A stretch of 64,000 nt of DNA from Acanthococcus lagerstroemiae. Taxonomy: Eukaryota > Arthropoda > Insecta > Hemiptera > Eriococcidae. The notes beneath the pieces are model-generated. The model was not told the DNA's origin. It saw only the letters and a program-made list of their open reading frames with translations, and searched no databases. Shown here in pieces: positions 45,561 to 56,340 of this stretch. The position numbers and the translations under genes were made by a program. The stretch's first letter is position 1. The number at the start of each line of letters is the position of its first letter. The stretch is from the NCBI GenBank assembly GCA_031841125.1, contig CM063110.1:33681214-33745213 (forward strand), in the 5' to 3' direction.

Positions 45561-46301
45561 AAGTATTTTAAATAACATTTTCCTTCAAGACAACCGGACA
45601 TTCGAAATTAGAGAGAGAAAGAAAAACTGTTTCAATAACATTCCTAACATTTTTGCCCGGATCAATTTTCTCTCTTGATCTAGTGTCTGGCGAACAGAGG
45701 AGAAAGTTCAAATTTTCTCAAACCTGACACAAACTATTAAGTGATGTGCTTTGAGACTTCATTTGATTGACGGATCATTCGTAGTCAGCGACACAAGAAA
45801 CCTTTACTTCGATAGTTTGTCCAATATGTTCTTATTTAATGAAGATTTCCATGTTGATGAACCTTTTTCTGGTCTTTGCGGGCGGAAGAACAAGTTGTTT
45901 AACCCCTTAAGTAACTATAGACTACGGGACTTCAAAATTCAAGATCCTTCTTGGTCCTAGGTTAATCCGACAACGCATTAAGACAATAAAAATATCCGCT
46001 TTTGAAATAAATAGGCAAGTAAACTTCGTAGTCAGTGCTGCCATGTGACAGGATTTTCTACTAGATCTCCGGATTTTTCATCCTTAGACAAAAAATGTGC
46101 GAATTTCTGAATAATGTCCGGAGATTTTGGGGGGAAATCCGGATTTTTTCTCGTTTTATGGGTTTATTCAACTTCCGATTAGTTGAAAATATTTTTCTAT
46201 GACTGACTGCATTTTGACTGCTCTAAACTGGACTGGAAAAAGTGTTTTCTCGTTTTTTTACCTTAATAATTATTCAGTTTTCCTTTCTTCCAAAGCATCC
46301 T

Positions 46302-46526
46302 GGGGCTGGGGGTCTGGTTGGCCGAGTGGATAGCGCACTGGTCTCGGAATCCGGAGGTCCCGGGTTCGAGCCCACGTAGCAACCCGCTACATTTCGACCT
46401 AGGCCGGGTTTTCGGTAAGCAAACAAGAGGGCTAAACAGCCCTAACCGCCTCCCCGACGTCTCTGAGGTAATGCTCGAAAGGGCGGATTCCAAGGCTCGG
46501 ATTGAGAGTAAAATTAGAAAAGAGAC
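46302..46526 (+). mobile_element. tRNA-derived SINE with perfect 12-bp target-site duplication
   Basis: Flanked by CCAAAGCATCCT on both sides (46290-46301 and 46527-46538). The head is tRNA-like: box A TGGCCGAGTGG at 46319-46329 and box B GGTTCGAGCCC at 46363-46373, the right spacing for an internal RNA polymerase III promoter. A tRNA-unrelated body follows (GACCTAGGCCGG, CTCCCCGACGTCTCTGAGG). A second copy is at 62730. It does not form an intact tRNA gene. Confidence 0.88.
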
Positions 46527-46539
46527 CCAAAGCATCCTT

Positions 46540-47580
46540 TTCAGAAACCAAGGTTGAAAACAAATCCATAAAATTTGATTCTAATCAGAATCCATGAATA
46601 ACTATTTTTATTTTTTGATTCGAATATGATTCGAGAAAGATTCACGTTTGCAGCGATTCGAATAAATGGAGTGGATTCGTGAATTTGAATCCACGAATTG
46701 ACCGGTTCCGGCATCCAAATCAACTTTTCCAAGGTCATCTTCCATGTCTTTTGGATCCGCCGTTGTAATTAATTCCAAATTCAATTCAACACGTACAGCA
46801 ATTTTGTGTCTAAATTCCAAATTTTCATAATTTTAGGCCTACACTAACTAGCAGGCAAGGGAGTAAAAGCGTGTCTCCCACAGCGACACGTAGTGTAACA
46901 TTTTATGTGCTTTCATACCCTACAATAAATTTCCATGGAAATATCAACCGCTGAATTCGTGTCGGGGGAGCGTTATGGTTTTTGCTCAAATAGGTATACG
47001 AGAGTAACCAGTAGTAAAAGCATATCGTCGCTGAGGTACTGATACCTCGTAAGTACAACTTTCACAGCAAATCACTTTTTGGAGTTTATCGAGAAATCGA
47101 ATTGTAAAAACCTCGTAAGTCAGAAAAGTCAACTAGCTCTCCCACAGGACAATATCAAAACCTCTTAAGCTTGATAATGAATTTTTCAATACTCTTTTTG
47201 TTCCTCATAAAATTTGGCTTTTATGTACCTACGAGGTATTAGTACGTCAGCGACGATATATAAAATGTTAAAATAACTTTCCATGTAAATTTCAACCACT
47301 GAATTCGTCTCGGGGGAGCGTTACGGGGGGACCTTTGCAGTTTTCGAGCGTTATCGTTTTCGCTCAAGTATACCCAATAGTAAAAGCATATAAAATGCTG
47401 AAAATTGAAAATAATAATTGTTTTCCAGCACCTTTTTGGTTATTCTCTTTTTCACCCCCCCCCCCCTAAAATTATGATGAATCCACTAAAAAGATTCGAA
47501 TAAATTTCATGAATCCATAACGTTCATTAGATTCGAATCACTGATAGGAATCCATTCTTAATTTCTCAGCTCCCATTCGA
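46540..47580. other. Non-coding; GATTCGAAT-rich blocks and outlying minisatellite units
   Basis: Clusters of GATTCGAAT and GAATCCATGAAT words at 46560-46740 and 47480-47560. Units of the 50030-50770 minisatellite (GGGGGAGCGTTACGG, AGTAGTAAAAGCATAT) occur at about 46960-47030 and 47305-47395. A C-run lies at about 47454. Confidence 0.55.
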
Positions 47581-47589
47581 ATTCAGAAT

Positions 47590-48330
47590 AATGGGGAAAA
47601 TACTCCTGAGCCATCGATTTATGCATGGTTTTAAAATGAAACGAAAATATTATAGTAAAAGAATTTTCAGTTTCCCGAATGTAGAGATTCTTAACTTCAA
47701 TTTGATCTATAGTCACTTGTTGATTTTTAATAGGGCATTTCCTTTTTCTGTTAATTTAATTTTGGGTGCCTTATTTGGTAAAACTGATAATAAATTTGAA
47801 TTTTGCATGAATTTTCTAAAAAAAAAAAAAAAAAACATTAATCTTCTTTTATTCCTGACAGTTTTATCATTATTTTTTTGTAAACTGAACGTTAAATGCA
47901 TTTTTTTTATCATTACCTTTTCTCAGTAGGTAGTTGTAATGTATTTTTTTTAAACTTATAAAACTGGGGGAAATTAATTTTTTTACAATTATTGGTAAAA
48001 CTAAACATGGATTATCAATCTACACTTAATTCTACACCAGGAAAGCTGAAAAAAAAGGTTTTTCATTTTTTCACCTTAAAGTCCCTTTCCCCGTTGGACA
48101 TCATATTTGTGTCCTGATTTTTCCGAATTTCTCTGTCCGGACTGTCCTCTGAATTTTGGCAAAATAAATCTGGCAGCACTATTCGTGGTCCAGGGGTACA
48201 AATACAATAGAATGACTGAGTTCGAAAAATCTTGAGAAGCCAGGAACATAAGCTGTACGCGCAACTTTAATACTATCATATTACTACTGACACCAGAACT
48301 AGAGGAACAGTAATAGACCGCTGTGCTAGA
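47590..48330. other. Non-coding, AT-rich
   Basis: A 112-codon open frame at 47591-47929 is made of low-complexity AT-rich sequence with a poly(A) tract and shows no domain. Nothing else was recognised. Confidence 0.4.
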
Positions 48331-48332
48331 TC

Positions 48333-48675
48333 AAGATAATCGGTACTACTGCCCCCAGCTTCACAACTGTAGTGGGTAGGAGGGCAGGTTTCCCCTGCAC
48401 CCAGAATCCAGCGTCATCACCAAGTTACACTAATATGATATGCCAGATTTAGAACTTATCTATCATCGAATTCTTCTCATCCCTCGGGAGAATAAGAGGT
48501 CGCTGCTCCAGGTTAAAATAGTCGATACTACTGTCCTTCCAACTTCACGACTGTGTTGGAGAGGGGAACAGATGCTTCCTGCCCCTCGAATCCAGTCCTA
48601 CCAAGTTACATTGGTATCAGGTGCCATCTTTAGAACTTGTCTATCGTCGAGTTCTTCCCAACCATCGGGTTCCAG
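48333..48675. repeat. Tandem duplication of a roughly 170-bp unit
   Basis: Unit 1 (about 48333-48495) and unit 2 (about 48515-48675) share ATCGGTACTACTG / GTCGATACTACTG, CCAAGTTACA, TTTAGAACTT and CTATC-TCGA-TTCTTC in the same order. Divergence is about 20-25 percent. Function unknown; the plus-strand open frame is probably fortuitous. Confidence 0.7.
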
Positions 48676-48679
48676 TGTT

Positions 48680-49465
48680 GGTAAAATGCCGAAACGAAAC
48701 AAAAATACGTCCAATTTGTCGAGCTGGTTGGGTACCCCGCGAGGCATGTGCCTTTTTTTCGAACATCATTCACCCGAGCCAGACTAGGCGTTCCCCATAT
48801 TGACCAAAGCGCAGAGCGGTGTGGTACGAATCATTGAACATGTATAAATGAATTTGATTACGGCGGTAACATAACGCACATTGAATAGCAAAACGTTATA
48901 ATTTTGTCTCGAATCAAAGGGTGTTTCTTAATGGATATTAAATGAATATAAATATCCCAATGACACAAGTGGCTTCTCTGTTCCCGAACATATATATTTT
49001 TTATTTTCAGCCTTCGTAAATAGGGGGGTTGTTTTCCGCGTGCTCGGTATTTGCAGATGTACACGTGCATTTTATTTTAGTTATCGGAAATAATACTCTG
49101 TATGCGGCCTAACGTGACTTTTTTGAACTGGAGGGAGAGCGAGCAGACTGGAATCTGAATTTTTAATTTGCCGACACGAACTCAGTAGTCAGGCCGTTTC
49201 CAAATTTGAGAGCGGGACTTTCCTTCCCCTGACATTAATCAAGAGATCATTTATGGACCAGTAGAGCTAAAAATCTCCGAATACGAATGAGCCGAATCAG
49301 TCAATCCAGAACGAATCCAAAATATGCAAGGGGGGGGGGGTGAAAACAAACAGCGTTGAAAGATTATTTACCTGAATCAGAATCATATTAGGATCATGAC
49401 ACTAATCAATTTCAATGTGGCCTATTTCATAGTTCACTAGCCCTCACTCAGTTCGAATTTAAATA
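48680..49465. other. Non-coding stretch, nothing recognised
   Basis: No coding or RNA features. A G-run is at about 49330. Confidence 0.4.
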
Positions 49466-49479
49466 CAAATTTTTTATTT

Positions 49480-49630
49480 ATTAGTTTAATAAAAAACATA
49501 TTATTATAGATTTTTATATAATAAATATTCTGCTCAATGAATTATTTTAAATAGCGGCAGTATATTAACTGTACAAAGGTAGCATAATAAATAGTTATTT
49601 TAATTGAATATTTGATTGAATGAAAATATA
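49480..49630 (+). pseudogene. NUMT part 1: mitochondrial large-subunit rRNA (rrnL) fragment
   Basis: The most conserved piece of insect mitochondrial 16S rRNA is recognisable: CTGCTCAATGAATTATTTTA, then GCGGCAGTATATTAACTGTA and CAAAGGTAGCATAATAAATA followed by TTTTAATTGAA. In the mitochondrion it is part of the ribosomal peptidyl-transferase region. Here it is embedded in nuclear repeats, truncated at both ends and joined directly to a cox1 fragment that is not its mitochondrial neighbour. Confidence 0.85.
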
Positions 49631-49631
49631 A

Positions 49632-49795
49632 ATAAATATTTTATCAATTCCAGTTTTAGCTAGAGCTATTACTATAATTATTTTAGACCATAACTTATCA
49701 ACAATATTCTTTAATCCACTAGGAAATGGCAATCCGATTATTTTTCAACATTTATCTTGCATGATCCACAATACTTGCTTATAATTCTGAATTCA
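49632..49795 (+). pseudogene. NUMT part 2: mitochondrial cox1 fragment
   Basis: Read with the invertebrate mitochondrial code it gives LSIPVLARAITMIILDHNLS, then TMFFNPLGNGNPIIFQHL. This aligns with the universally conserved cox1 stretch [20 protein letters not shown] and the following FFDPAGGGDPILYQHL. Changes at invariant sites (GA to RA, DP to NP, GGGD to GNGN) and later frame loss (a degraded HPEVYILIL region at about 49765-49790) indicate relaxed constraint after transfer to the nucleus. Confidence 0.85.
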
Positions 49796-50029
49796 TAATT
49801 CAAAACTGTCAAATCAGATTGGATGCCGATAAGAGCGTCCAAACACGTTCCGAAATCTGTGAGTTACGGGGGGAGGGGGTAATCATGTAAAAATGCCAAC
49901 TGAGTTATACAATTTTTTTTTTTTGAAACCAACTGGCCATGATGTCTTTGTCACCTGTCAGTTCTACTTGTAAGAAAAAACTAAAGCAAAAACATATCTC
50001 CTACAGAGACACGTAATGTAACATTTTAT

Positions 50030-50770
50030 TGTTGGGAGGAGCGTTACAGTTTTTTCTCAAGTATACTCCGTACTAAAAGCATATAAAATGCTATCGAGTA
50101 TACTCAGTAGTAAAAGCATATAAATATAACAGGAGCGTGTCGGGAGGGGGGGGGGCGTTACGGTTCCGCTCAAGTATACACAGTAATAATAGCATATAAA
50201 ATGATGACGTGGATAGTAACAGGAGCGTGTCGGGGGGAAGCGTTACGGTCTTCGTTCAAGTATACTCAGTAGTAAAAGCATAATTATAAATATAACAGGA
50301 GCGCGTTGGACGGAGCGTTACGGTTTCCGCTCAAGTATACAGTAGTAAAAGCATTTAAAATGATGACGTCATAGTAACAGAAGCGTGTTGGGGGGAGCGT
50401 TACGGTTTTTGCTCAAGTATACCCAGTAGTAAAAGCATATAAATACCTATAACAGGAGCGTGTCGGGGGGAGCATTACGGGTTTTGCTCAAGTATACACA
50501 GTAGTAAAAGCATTTAAAATGATGACGTCATAGTAACAGGAGCGTGTACGGGGGAGCGTTACGGGTTTCGCTCAAGTATACCCAGTAGTAAGAGCATATA
50601 AATATGACAGGAGCGTGTCAGGGGGAGCATTACGGGTTTCGCTCAAGTATACACAGTAGTAAAAGCATATAAAATGATGACGCCATAGTAACAGGAACGT
50701 GTCGGAGGGAGCGTTACAGTTTTTGCTCAAGTATACCCGATAGTAAAGGCATATAAAATGCTAAAACAAT
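50030..50770. repeat. Minisatellite with alternating monomers (dimer of about 157 bp)
   Basis: AGGAGCGTGTCGGGGG-type starts occur at 50131, 50221, 50297, 50379, 50454, 50538, 50609 and 50692. Spacings alternate roughly 71-76 and 82-84 bp (first interval 90). Short monomers end TATAACAGG; most long ones carry GATGACGTCATAGTAACAGG, so the CRE palindrome TGACGTCA is embedded in them. Shared core: GAGCGTTACGG, CTCAAGTATACCCAGTAGTA and AAAGCATATAAA. Confidence 0.88.
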
Positions 50771-50779
50771 GCTGAATTA

Positions 50780-53446
50780 CGAGTATATTTTGTCAGATGC
50801 CGACTATTGGCAGACTTTGCCGGAAATGACAACAAGGGCAAAACACTCCCTACTTGCCACTTGGAACGCCTTTGGGGAGGCGTACATCATTCAGCTACGC
50901 GAATGTTTTGAGAAATGTGCTGAACTAGAAAACTGAAAACTGAATTACCGGATTCGTAATACGAAATAAAACATTCACGGTGAACTGGGAAACTTTCTAC
51001 TTGGCACAGATTATCCAAACTTGGAGATGAATTAAAATTGGGCCGGTCTGGCCTGTCTTTTTGGAAAAAATCATAATTCTTTCAGGTGATGTATCGGCGT
51101 CATAAGCGCAAATAGGGAGGACTTAGAGGACATTGGACCCTCCCAAATTCTCTAAAATCCCCTTAAAAAGATGAAAAATTAGAAGAGCGAAAGAATTTTC
51201 CGCATTATCTTCATACTTGGCAGTCCCCATGCTCCTCACTCTTAGCTGGTTATTCGCGTTTATAGTTTACGTCGTGTTTAGCACGTTTTTTTGGATAGGT
51301 AGGTATACATGATATTTGTACTTGTTAATTTTTTTAGAGTGGGGGAGGGGTACACTATACTTTTGTAATACCAGCTTCGATGCCACTAAAATCAAATTGA
51401 GCCAGGGCGAAGCCAATCATTAAGAAGCGTCTCATCAGGCATTTTTCGTCTGCTTTGAATTCAAGTACGTCTGTTAGTAGCATATCGAAAAGAAGGACCA
51501 CCCAGGCTTCCTTACAAAACAGGCTATGACCTTTCCAAATTCAACAATTAAAAAAATCTCCGACATTGAAACTGGTGCGCCCAATTTCGTTTTAAATTGA
51601 TGTTGGCAAACAACGATTTGATGAGAAACTTCTTTGCATATTGCGAGCAAACTGGGGGAATCTTTTGGATTTTATTTTAGGCTACAGTTTTTCAATTTTT
51701 GGTTTCTGCTTGTGGCCCAGAAGGGCCCCAACTGTATGGAACCGGAATGCATTTGGAAAGTGTCCGAATACGAGATCTAAGATCCGCTATCCTGTAACTG
51801 TGATTATTATTTTCCACATTCGTATCAGTCAGTAGCGGTGAAATTGAAAGTGGCATTAGCAAAAATATACATAAAGTTCGCTATCTACTTAGTACTTCTT
51901 TTTTTTCTAATTTTCCAAAGATAAAAACACTCTGCTTATCTACGTTGAACAATTATTCAAATATTGCGGGCAGCTGTCCCGCACCTATTTAGGTGACGGT
52001 GAGTAAAAAATCGATTGCGTTTATCAGTTAAGGTTTATTTATAGGTATACCAATTAATATGAGATTCGAATCGCCACGCTGGTTGTACGAAAAGATTAGT
52101 TTGTTTTAATTATTTACATTGATTTTTAGGGTTCGATACCTAGTTTTGAAATGAAATACTCTTCTGTTCAAAATTTTGTAGGTACCTAACTCAAATCACT
52201 GATACCAGAAAATAATGTGTATTTTTCAAATTCTCCCTCAACACGTGAAATAAGCTACATTAACGGCACTAGAAAGAAATCATGAATGTGAGGTTGAGGG
52301 GAGGCAATTTTAAAAATCCGATAACTCATGTCTTTGGGCATCTTTTTTGTTGGGAATTCAATCCTAATTACAATGGATAGGCAGGGGAAGATAGGGGCTG
52401 AGATTTGGAAACCGAGTGGTATAACCTAAATTTCAGAACAACTGGAGATGTACACAACGATACACTGTACCTGTGTAATGTAAGCAGCTAGGAAAGAAAC
52501 CAAGCAAAGCATTGAAATGTTAATATCCTGTTTCTTGGAAGAGCAAAAAATCTATTCCGACCCAAACAGGGGCTACAGGTGCACAGAGGCGTCGCTGGAA
52601 AATTTTATGGGGGAGGGGGTAATTTTTTAGTAATGTTGACCTACATTCATCGGGGGGGGGGGGGGGGGTGTAGATTTTTTTTTTTGGGGGGGGGGGGGAG
52701 AGGGATGTAGTATGTTGTATCAGAATGTCTAACAGTCATTTCGGTCATTTATTTTCAGTCATGGTCATTTAAAAATTTAAGAATCAGCAAATTATACCTT
52801 GAAAGAGAAAACAAGGAATTTAGAATTGGAAAATTCTATTATAATGACCAGGACTGAATTTTTACGTGAATTCGTATTTTTATCTATATATGGTGCATAT
52901 AAGTTTCAAACGATCTTCACGAATCACAGAATTCGGAGTCAAATGAGGAGCACTTCATTCTGCATATTTCGCATATTTTGGTATTTTCCGTACATTTTGC
53001 ACCAATTTTGCTTATTTTTCAATTTTTTCTCCCCAAAAAGTTATTTTTTTAGTTTTGAGAATGATGTCTGACTCTAAAAAAAAAAATTGAAATGACTTAA
53101 TGGTTAATGCATCAGCAGAAAAGCTTTTAGAAAAATATATGTTCTTTTGCATGTGAGATAACCTTTCTCTTGCCCGCATCACATTTATCAATCATCAAGA
53201 AATTACGAATAGGTGTATTATCTCCTGGGTGTATTTCCTATTAAAAGAAGATTGGACTCTTAGGGAGATACTCTACCGGATCATGTTGAAATTGGATGAA
53301 AATTTTCTCAGTGTATCAGTTACGCCAAATTCATCAAAGGTAACAAAATTTGCCAAATTTGTAAAATCGGCAGGTGCCAGAGAATTTTCACCTTGAAATC
53401 CCCCCCCCCATCTCAAAATTTTTTTCGTGGGAAGAAATTTCCTCAT

Positions 53447-53489
<43 letters not shown>

Positions 53490-53880
53490 CTCCCCCTCTC
53501 TCTTTCTGTTCTGATTAATCAATCTTGAAATATGAATAATATTTATGATCATGTATTAGGAATTAGGAATAAAAAAAAATCATAAAAAAATAGTGTTGAT
53601 GATTGATGAAACAAAAAGTAGACCAAAGATTAAACTTATGATAATAATTAAACAAATGAAAATGAAAGTATATACTAGGTATATGATGAGAATAAAAATA
53701 AGAAACAATTGTAGGTTATAAACGAAATCACCAGTTTGGTAACAAGTAGGTAATGAAAATTCAACAATAATGCACGAGTAAATGATAGCGAAATATAATA
53801 GTACAAAAGCAAATAATGAAAAACGTCACCAATCATATTGTGATAGACGGCCAACTGTATTCTTACTTTGAAATATGGTG
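50780..53880. other. Non-coding stretch with simple repeats and lone MITE ends
   Basis: A lone MITE-like left end CATAAGCGCAAATAGGG occurs at about 51102, and another, GAGGCGTCGCTGG, near 52583, followed by G-runs (about 52610, 52655 and 52687). A C-run is at 53401 and a (CT)n tract of about 40 bp at 53449-53487. The 53500-53850 region is simple A/T-rich sequence. No gene was recognised. Confidence 0.5.
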
Positions 53881-53889
53881 CAAAACACT

Positions 53890-55050
53890 CTAGAAAGATT
53901 TCTTTCTGGCTTTTTTGACGGCAAATGCATCAATAATCTGATTAAAATCATATTCTTCAGTCAATTTAGACTCAATGTGCAAGAACGAGAGATATGAAGT
54001 TTTAATCTGACTCAACGTATTCCTTAGGTAATTTTTGATTCGTTTCAAAGCTGAAAAACTCCTTTCCCCAGAACAATTGCTGGCCGGTGATGTTAAGAAG
54101 ATTTGATAAGCAATAAAATATGTTTGGAAAAGTGGACATCAAATTATTTTTTGTGATATACTGGAAATTCTCCAAGGGATCCGATTTAAGAGGACTTTTA
54201 AGATTTTGACTCTGCAAAAAATACTTGAATTGAATGGCTTCCTCAATTATGTCATTGGATAAGTCGACATCATAAAATTCTAAAAAAATTTTCGCACTTT
54301 TCCTTAATTCCTCGTTATGTTTAGGTATCACTTTTTCCGAAATTGAAAAGAAATTCAAAGTTATCATTTATATCATTGTAAGCTTTCTTCCTCCGCTCCA
54401 TATCGTTGACCAAATTATCAGTAATATCACGTTGAAACCTTCCACTTCCATTTTTTTTTTTTACCCCGGTCAGTATGACCTCAGGAGTCTGAGCTTCATA
54501 AAACCTTTTAGTCCTACGAATTCTAGGCACCCTAGTTCCACCCTGATTAGAATCACCTTCATCCGGCGCAGTCATATCTAAAGAAGTGTGGAATGTTGTG
54601 TTCATCTCTGAAATTAACTCATTGTATCGTCCTCTCTAGTTTTGAACATATAATTGCAAAGATTCATATAATTCACTCGAAGTCTTCAGAGATATGTTGA
54701 CTTTTTGTAAAGTTATATTCGTCTCATTCAGTCTTTTCAGTATTTTTGTCCACAAAATCATCATACTCGTAAAGTGAGTTGTAGAAGAAAGGAGCTTTTT
54801 TAGAATATTATTAGCTTGAAATTGGGTTTCCTTATCCTGGCTCTCATCATTCTTAATCTCTTCTAAAACCGAAACTAGAGGGGAATATCCGTTCAAAACA
54901 GCAGAAGAAGCATCATATTGACAAGACCAGCGAGTCATTGATAAGGTCTTGGAATACTTCAGAAGTGTTCCCATATTCTTGAGCAGCTGCCAGCTGCTAG
55001 CTGGTTGGCTTCCCAGCTGCCCAAAAAATATTGCGGATTCAAGCAAGGCG
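53890..55050 (-). pseudogene. hAT-superfamily transposase relic (ZMYM1/DUF4371-like, C-terminal half)
   Basis: The minus strand opens with SMTRWSCQYDASSAVLNGYS and VLEEIKNDESQDKETQFQAN, a block typical of ZMYM1-like hAT transposases (TRWSAR.DA..A). It continues through a helical middle (SLKTSSELYESLQLYVQN, then RVPRIRRTKRFYEAQ) to a long frame at 54367-54002. A one-base frameshift then moves the end into another frame: YQIFLTSPASNCSGERSFSA, LKRIKNYLRNTLSQIKTSYL and the stop at 53890. That ERSFSALKRIKNYLR block is the hAT C-terminal dimerisation domain. At least two frame breaks make it a pseudogene. The N-terminal zinc finger and first part are missing. The hAT-type terminus at 55271 may be its own end. 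Confidence 0.8.
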
Positions 55051-55229
55051 CTTTGCGTTTTCTAGAAGTATTGACGTTACATTTTTTTCTCACCATTTCA
55101 CAAATTACAGATCGTCGTTTCGCTGTTAGTTTATTATTATAAATAATTTATGTATATATTTAAAAAAATCAGTTTCAAAATTTCGTGAGAATTCGAGTAG
55201 CGCCGATGAAACGAGTATGAGCTTTCGTC

Positions 55230-55271
55230 GTAGACAATTGCCTACTTTGCCTACTCGTAAATCCGGCCCTG
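55230..55271. mobile_element. hAT terminal end (…AAATCCGGCCCTG) inserted in Jockey sequence
   Basis: The complement reads CAGGGCCGGATTTACGAGTA followed by GGCAA, closely matching the left end of the MITE at 62629 (CAGGGTCGTATTTACGTATA). Directly after it, Jockey coding resumes at TGGTATCGCACTTTGGGGA. The opposite end and its duplicate ATGGTATC were not found, so the element is truncated or rearranged on its left. Confidence 0.6.
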
Positions 55272-55557
55272 ATGGTATCGCACTTTGGGGATTCGCCAAA
55301 AAGACGAACAGAAAATCCATTCAGACTGTGCAAAACCAAGTCCTACGCTCGATTGTTAACGCGCCATGGTATGTCAGAAACAGCTATATCCACCGAGATC
55401 TACACTCTTGCCAACAATAGATGATGAAATCAAACGACTTGCAGGAAAGCATATAAATCGCCTGCACGAACACCCCAACATAGAAGCTTTGCAGCTCTTA
55501 GACAACAGCAATACCCGACGCAGACTCTGCATAGTGAAACCGCTTGAATTAGACTAA
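55272..55557 (+). pseudogene. Jockey-clade LINE reverse transcriptase C-terminus
   Basis: Reads GIALWGFAKKTNRKSIQTVQ, then NQVLRSIVNAPWYVRNSYIH and RDLH. After a frameshift near 55410 it reads IDDEIKRLAGKHINRLHEHP and NIEALQLLDNSNTRRR, ending KPLELD with a stop at 55555-55557. APWYVRN...HRDL and the HINRLHEHPN.EA..LLD tail are characteristic of insect Jockey-type elements. Upstream reverse transcriptase is missing, displaced by the hAT end at 55271. The R1-like tail at 55581 sits in its 3' region. Confidence 0.82.
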
Positions 55558-55580
55558 TTCTTCGTAAGTTAAACTTTATT

Positions 55581-55690
55581 TCCCTCCGGTCATTGATGCG
55601 ATACTCGAGAGGGTACTTTCCGGGGCCGGGTTGCAGTGTCATAGGGGCCACTTCAGCATGCGTGCATCGCCATATGTCCCACCACACCAG
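55581..55690 (+). mobile_element. R1-like LINE 3' tail with perfect 13-bp target-site duplication
   Basis: Both flanks are GTTAAACTTTATT (55568-55580 and 55691-55703). The insert runs TCCCTCCGGTCATTGATGCG to CGCCATATGTCCCACCACAC. It was inserted just after the Jockey stop codon, so it is younger than that Jockey copy. Confidence 0.88.
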
Positions 55691-55704
55691 GTTAAACTTT
55701 ATTA

Positions 55705-56340
55705 TGAGGGACTTCTAATGAGGAGTTGCCTCGTCCATGTCGTATAACATATATCCAATGTCTGCTAAATGTTCCAAAATGAACAGATTGTAGTTGATTA
55801 AAAATAGATTAAAAATAATTAATTAATTGTTTAAAATTACAAATTATAACGACTTTTGTACAATTTTTCAGCTTTTCAGTGTTTGGTATTTGTTTAGATG
55901 CTTTAGAAACACATCTGCATGATCAACTTCACCACATGACTCTGTGCAGTTGATCTAAATTGAAGAAAAAAAATAGGTGATCAACTTCACCCCCCCCCCT
56001 GGTGGGTGAAGTTGATCAAGCTTTAGAAATTTGTAGAATATGAAGGGTTGGTAAGAAAAAATTGTGATTAAGCCACTATGTAGCTAAGGGATGGTACTAT
56101 CTACCATAACTTTTTCAACAATTTTCAGGTGAAATTCATAGCTCAAATCGGCAAAAAACCTGTTTCTTTTGTTTTGTTTTTTAAAACAACTTCACCTCCA
56201 ATATGATACCTAAAAAAACTATCAAGCTTCGTACTATCGGGTAAATGGGTGTCGGGGAAATGATTCCGGGTAAAAAAAACCGCAGAAAAATGTCTTGTCG
56301 AGGAAATGGCCTGTCAGGGAAACGGAACGGGGAAATGAAC
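55705..56340. other. Non-coding; short GATCAACTTCACC hairpin
   Basis: At about 55976-56022 GTGATCAACTTCACC and its complement surround a 10-base C-run, with further GATCAACTTCACC copies at about 55920 and a partial one at 56192. GGGAAATG-type words occur at 56240-56335. No gene. Confidence 0.5.

Noticed and set aside
46311..46385. Possible tRNA gene
   Set aside because: The A and B boxes are present, but the remainder does not close an acceptor stem. The unit has a SINE body and target-site duplication, and a second copy exists.
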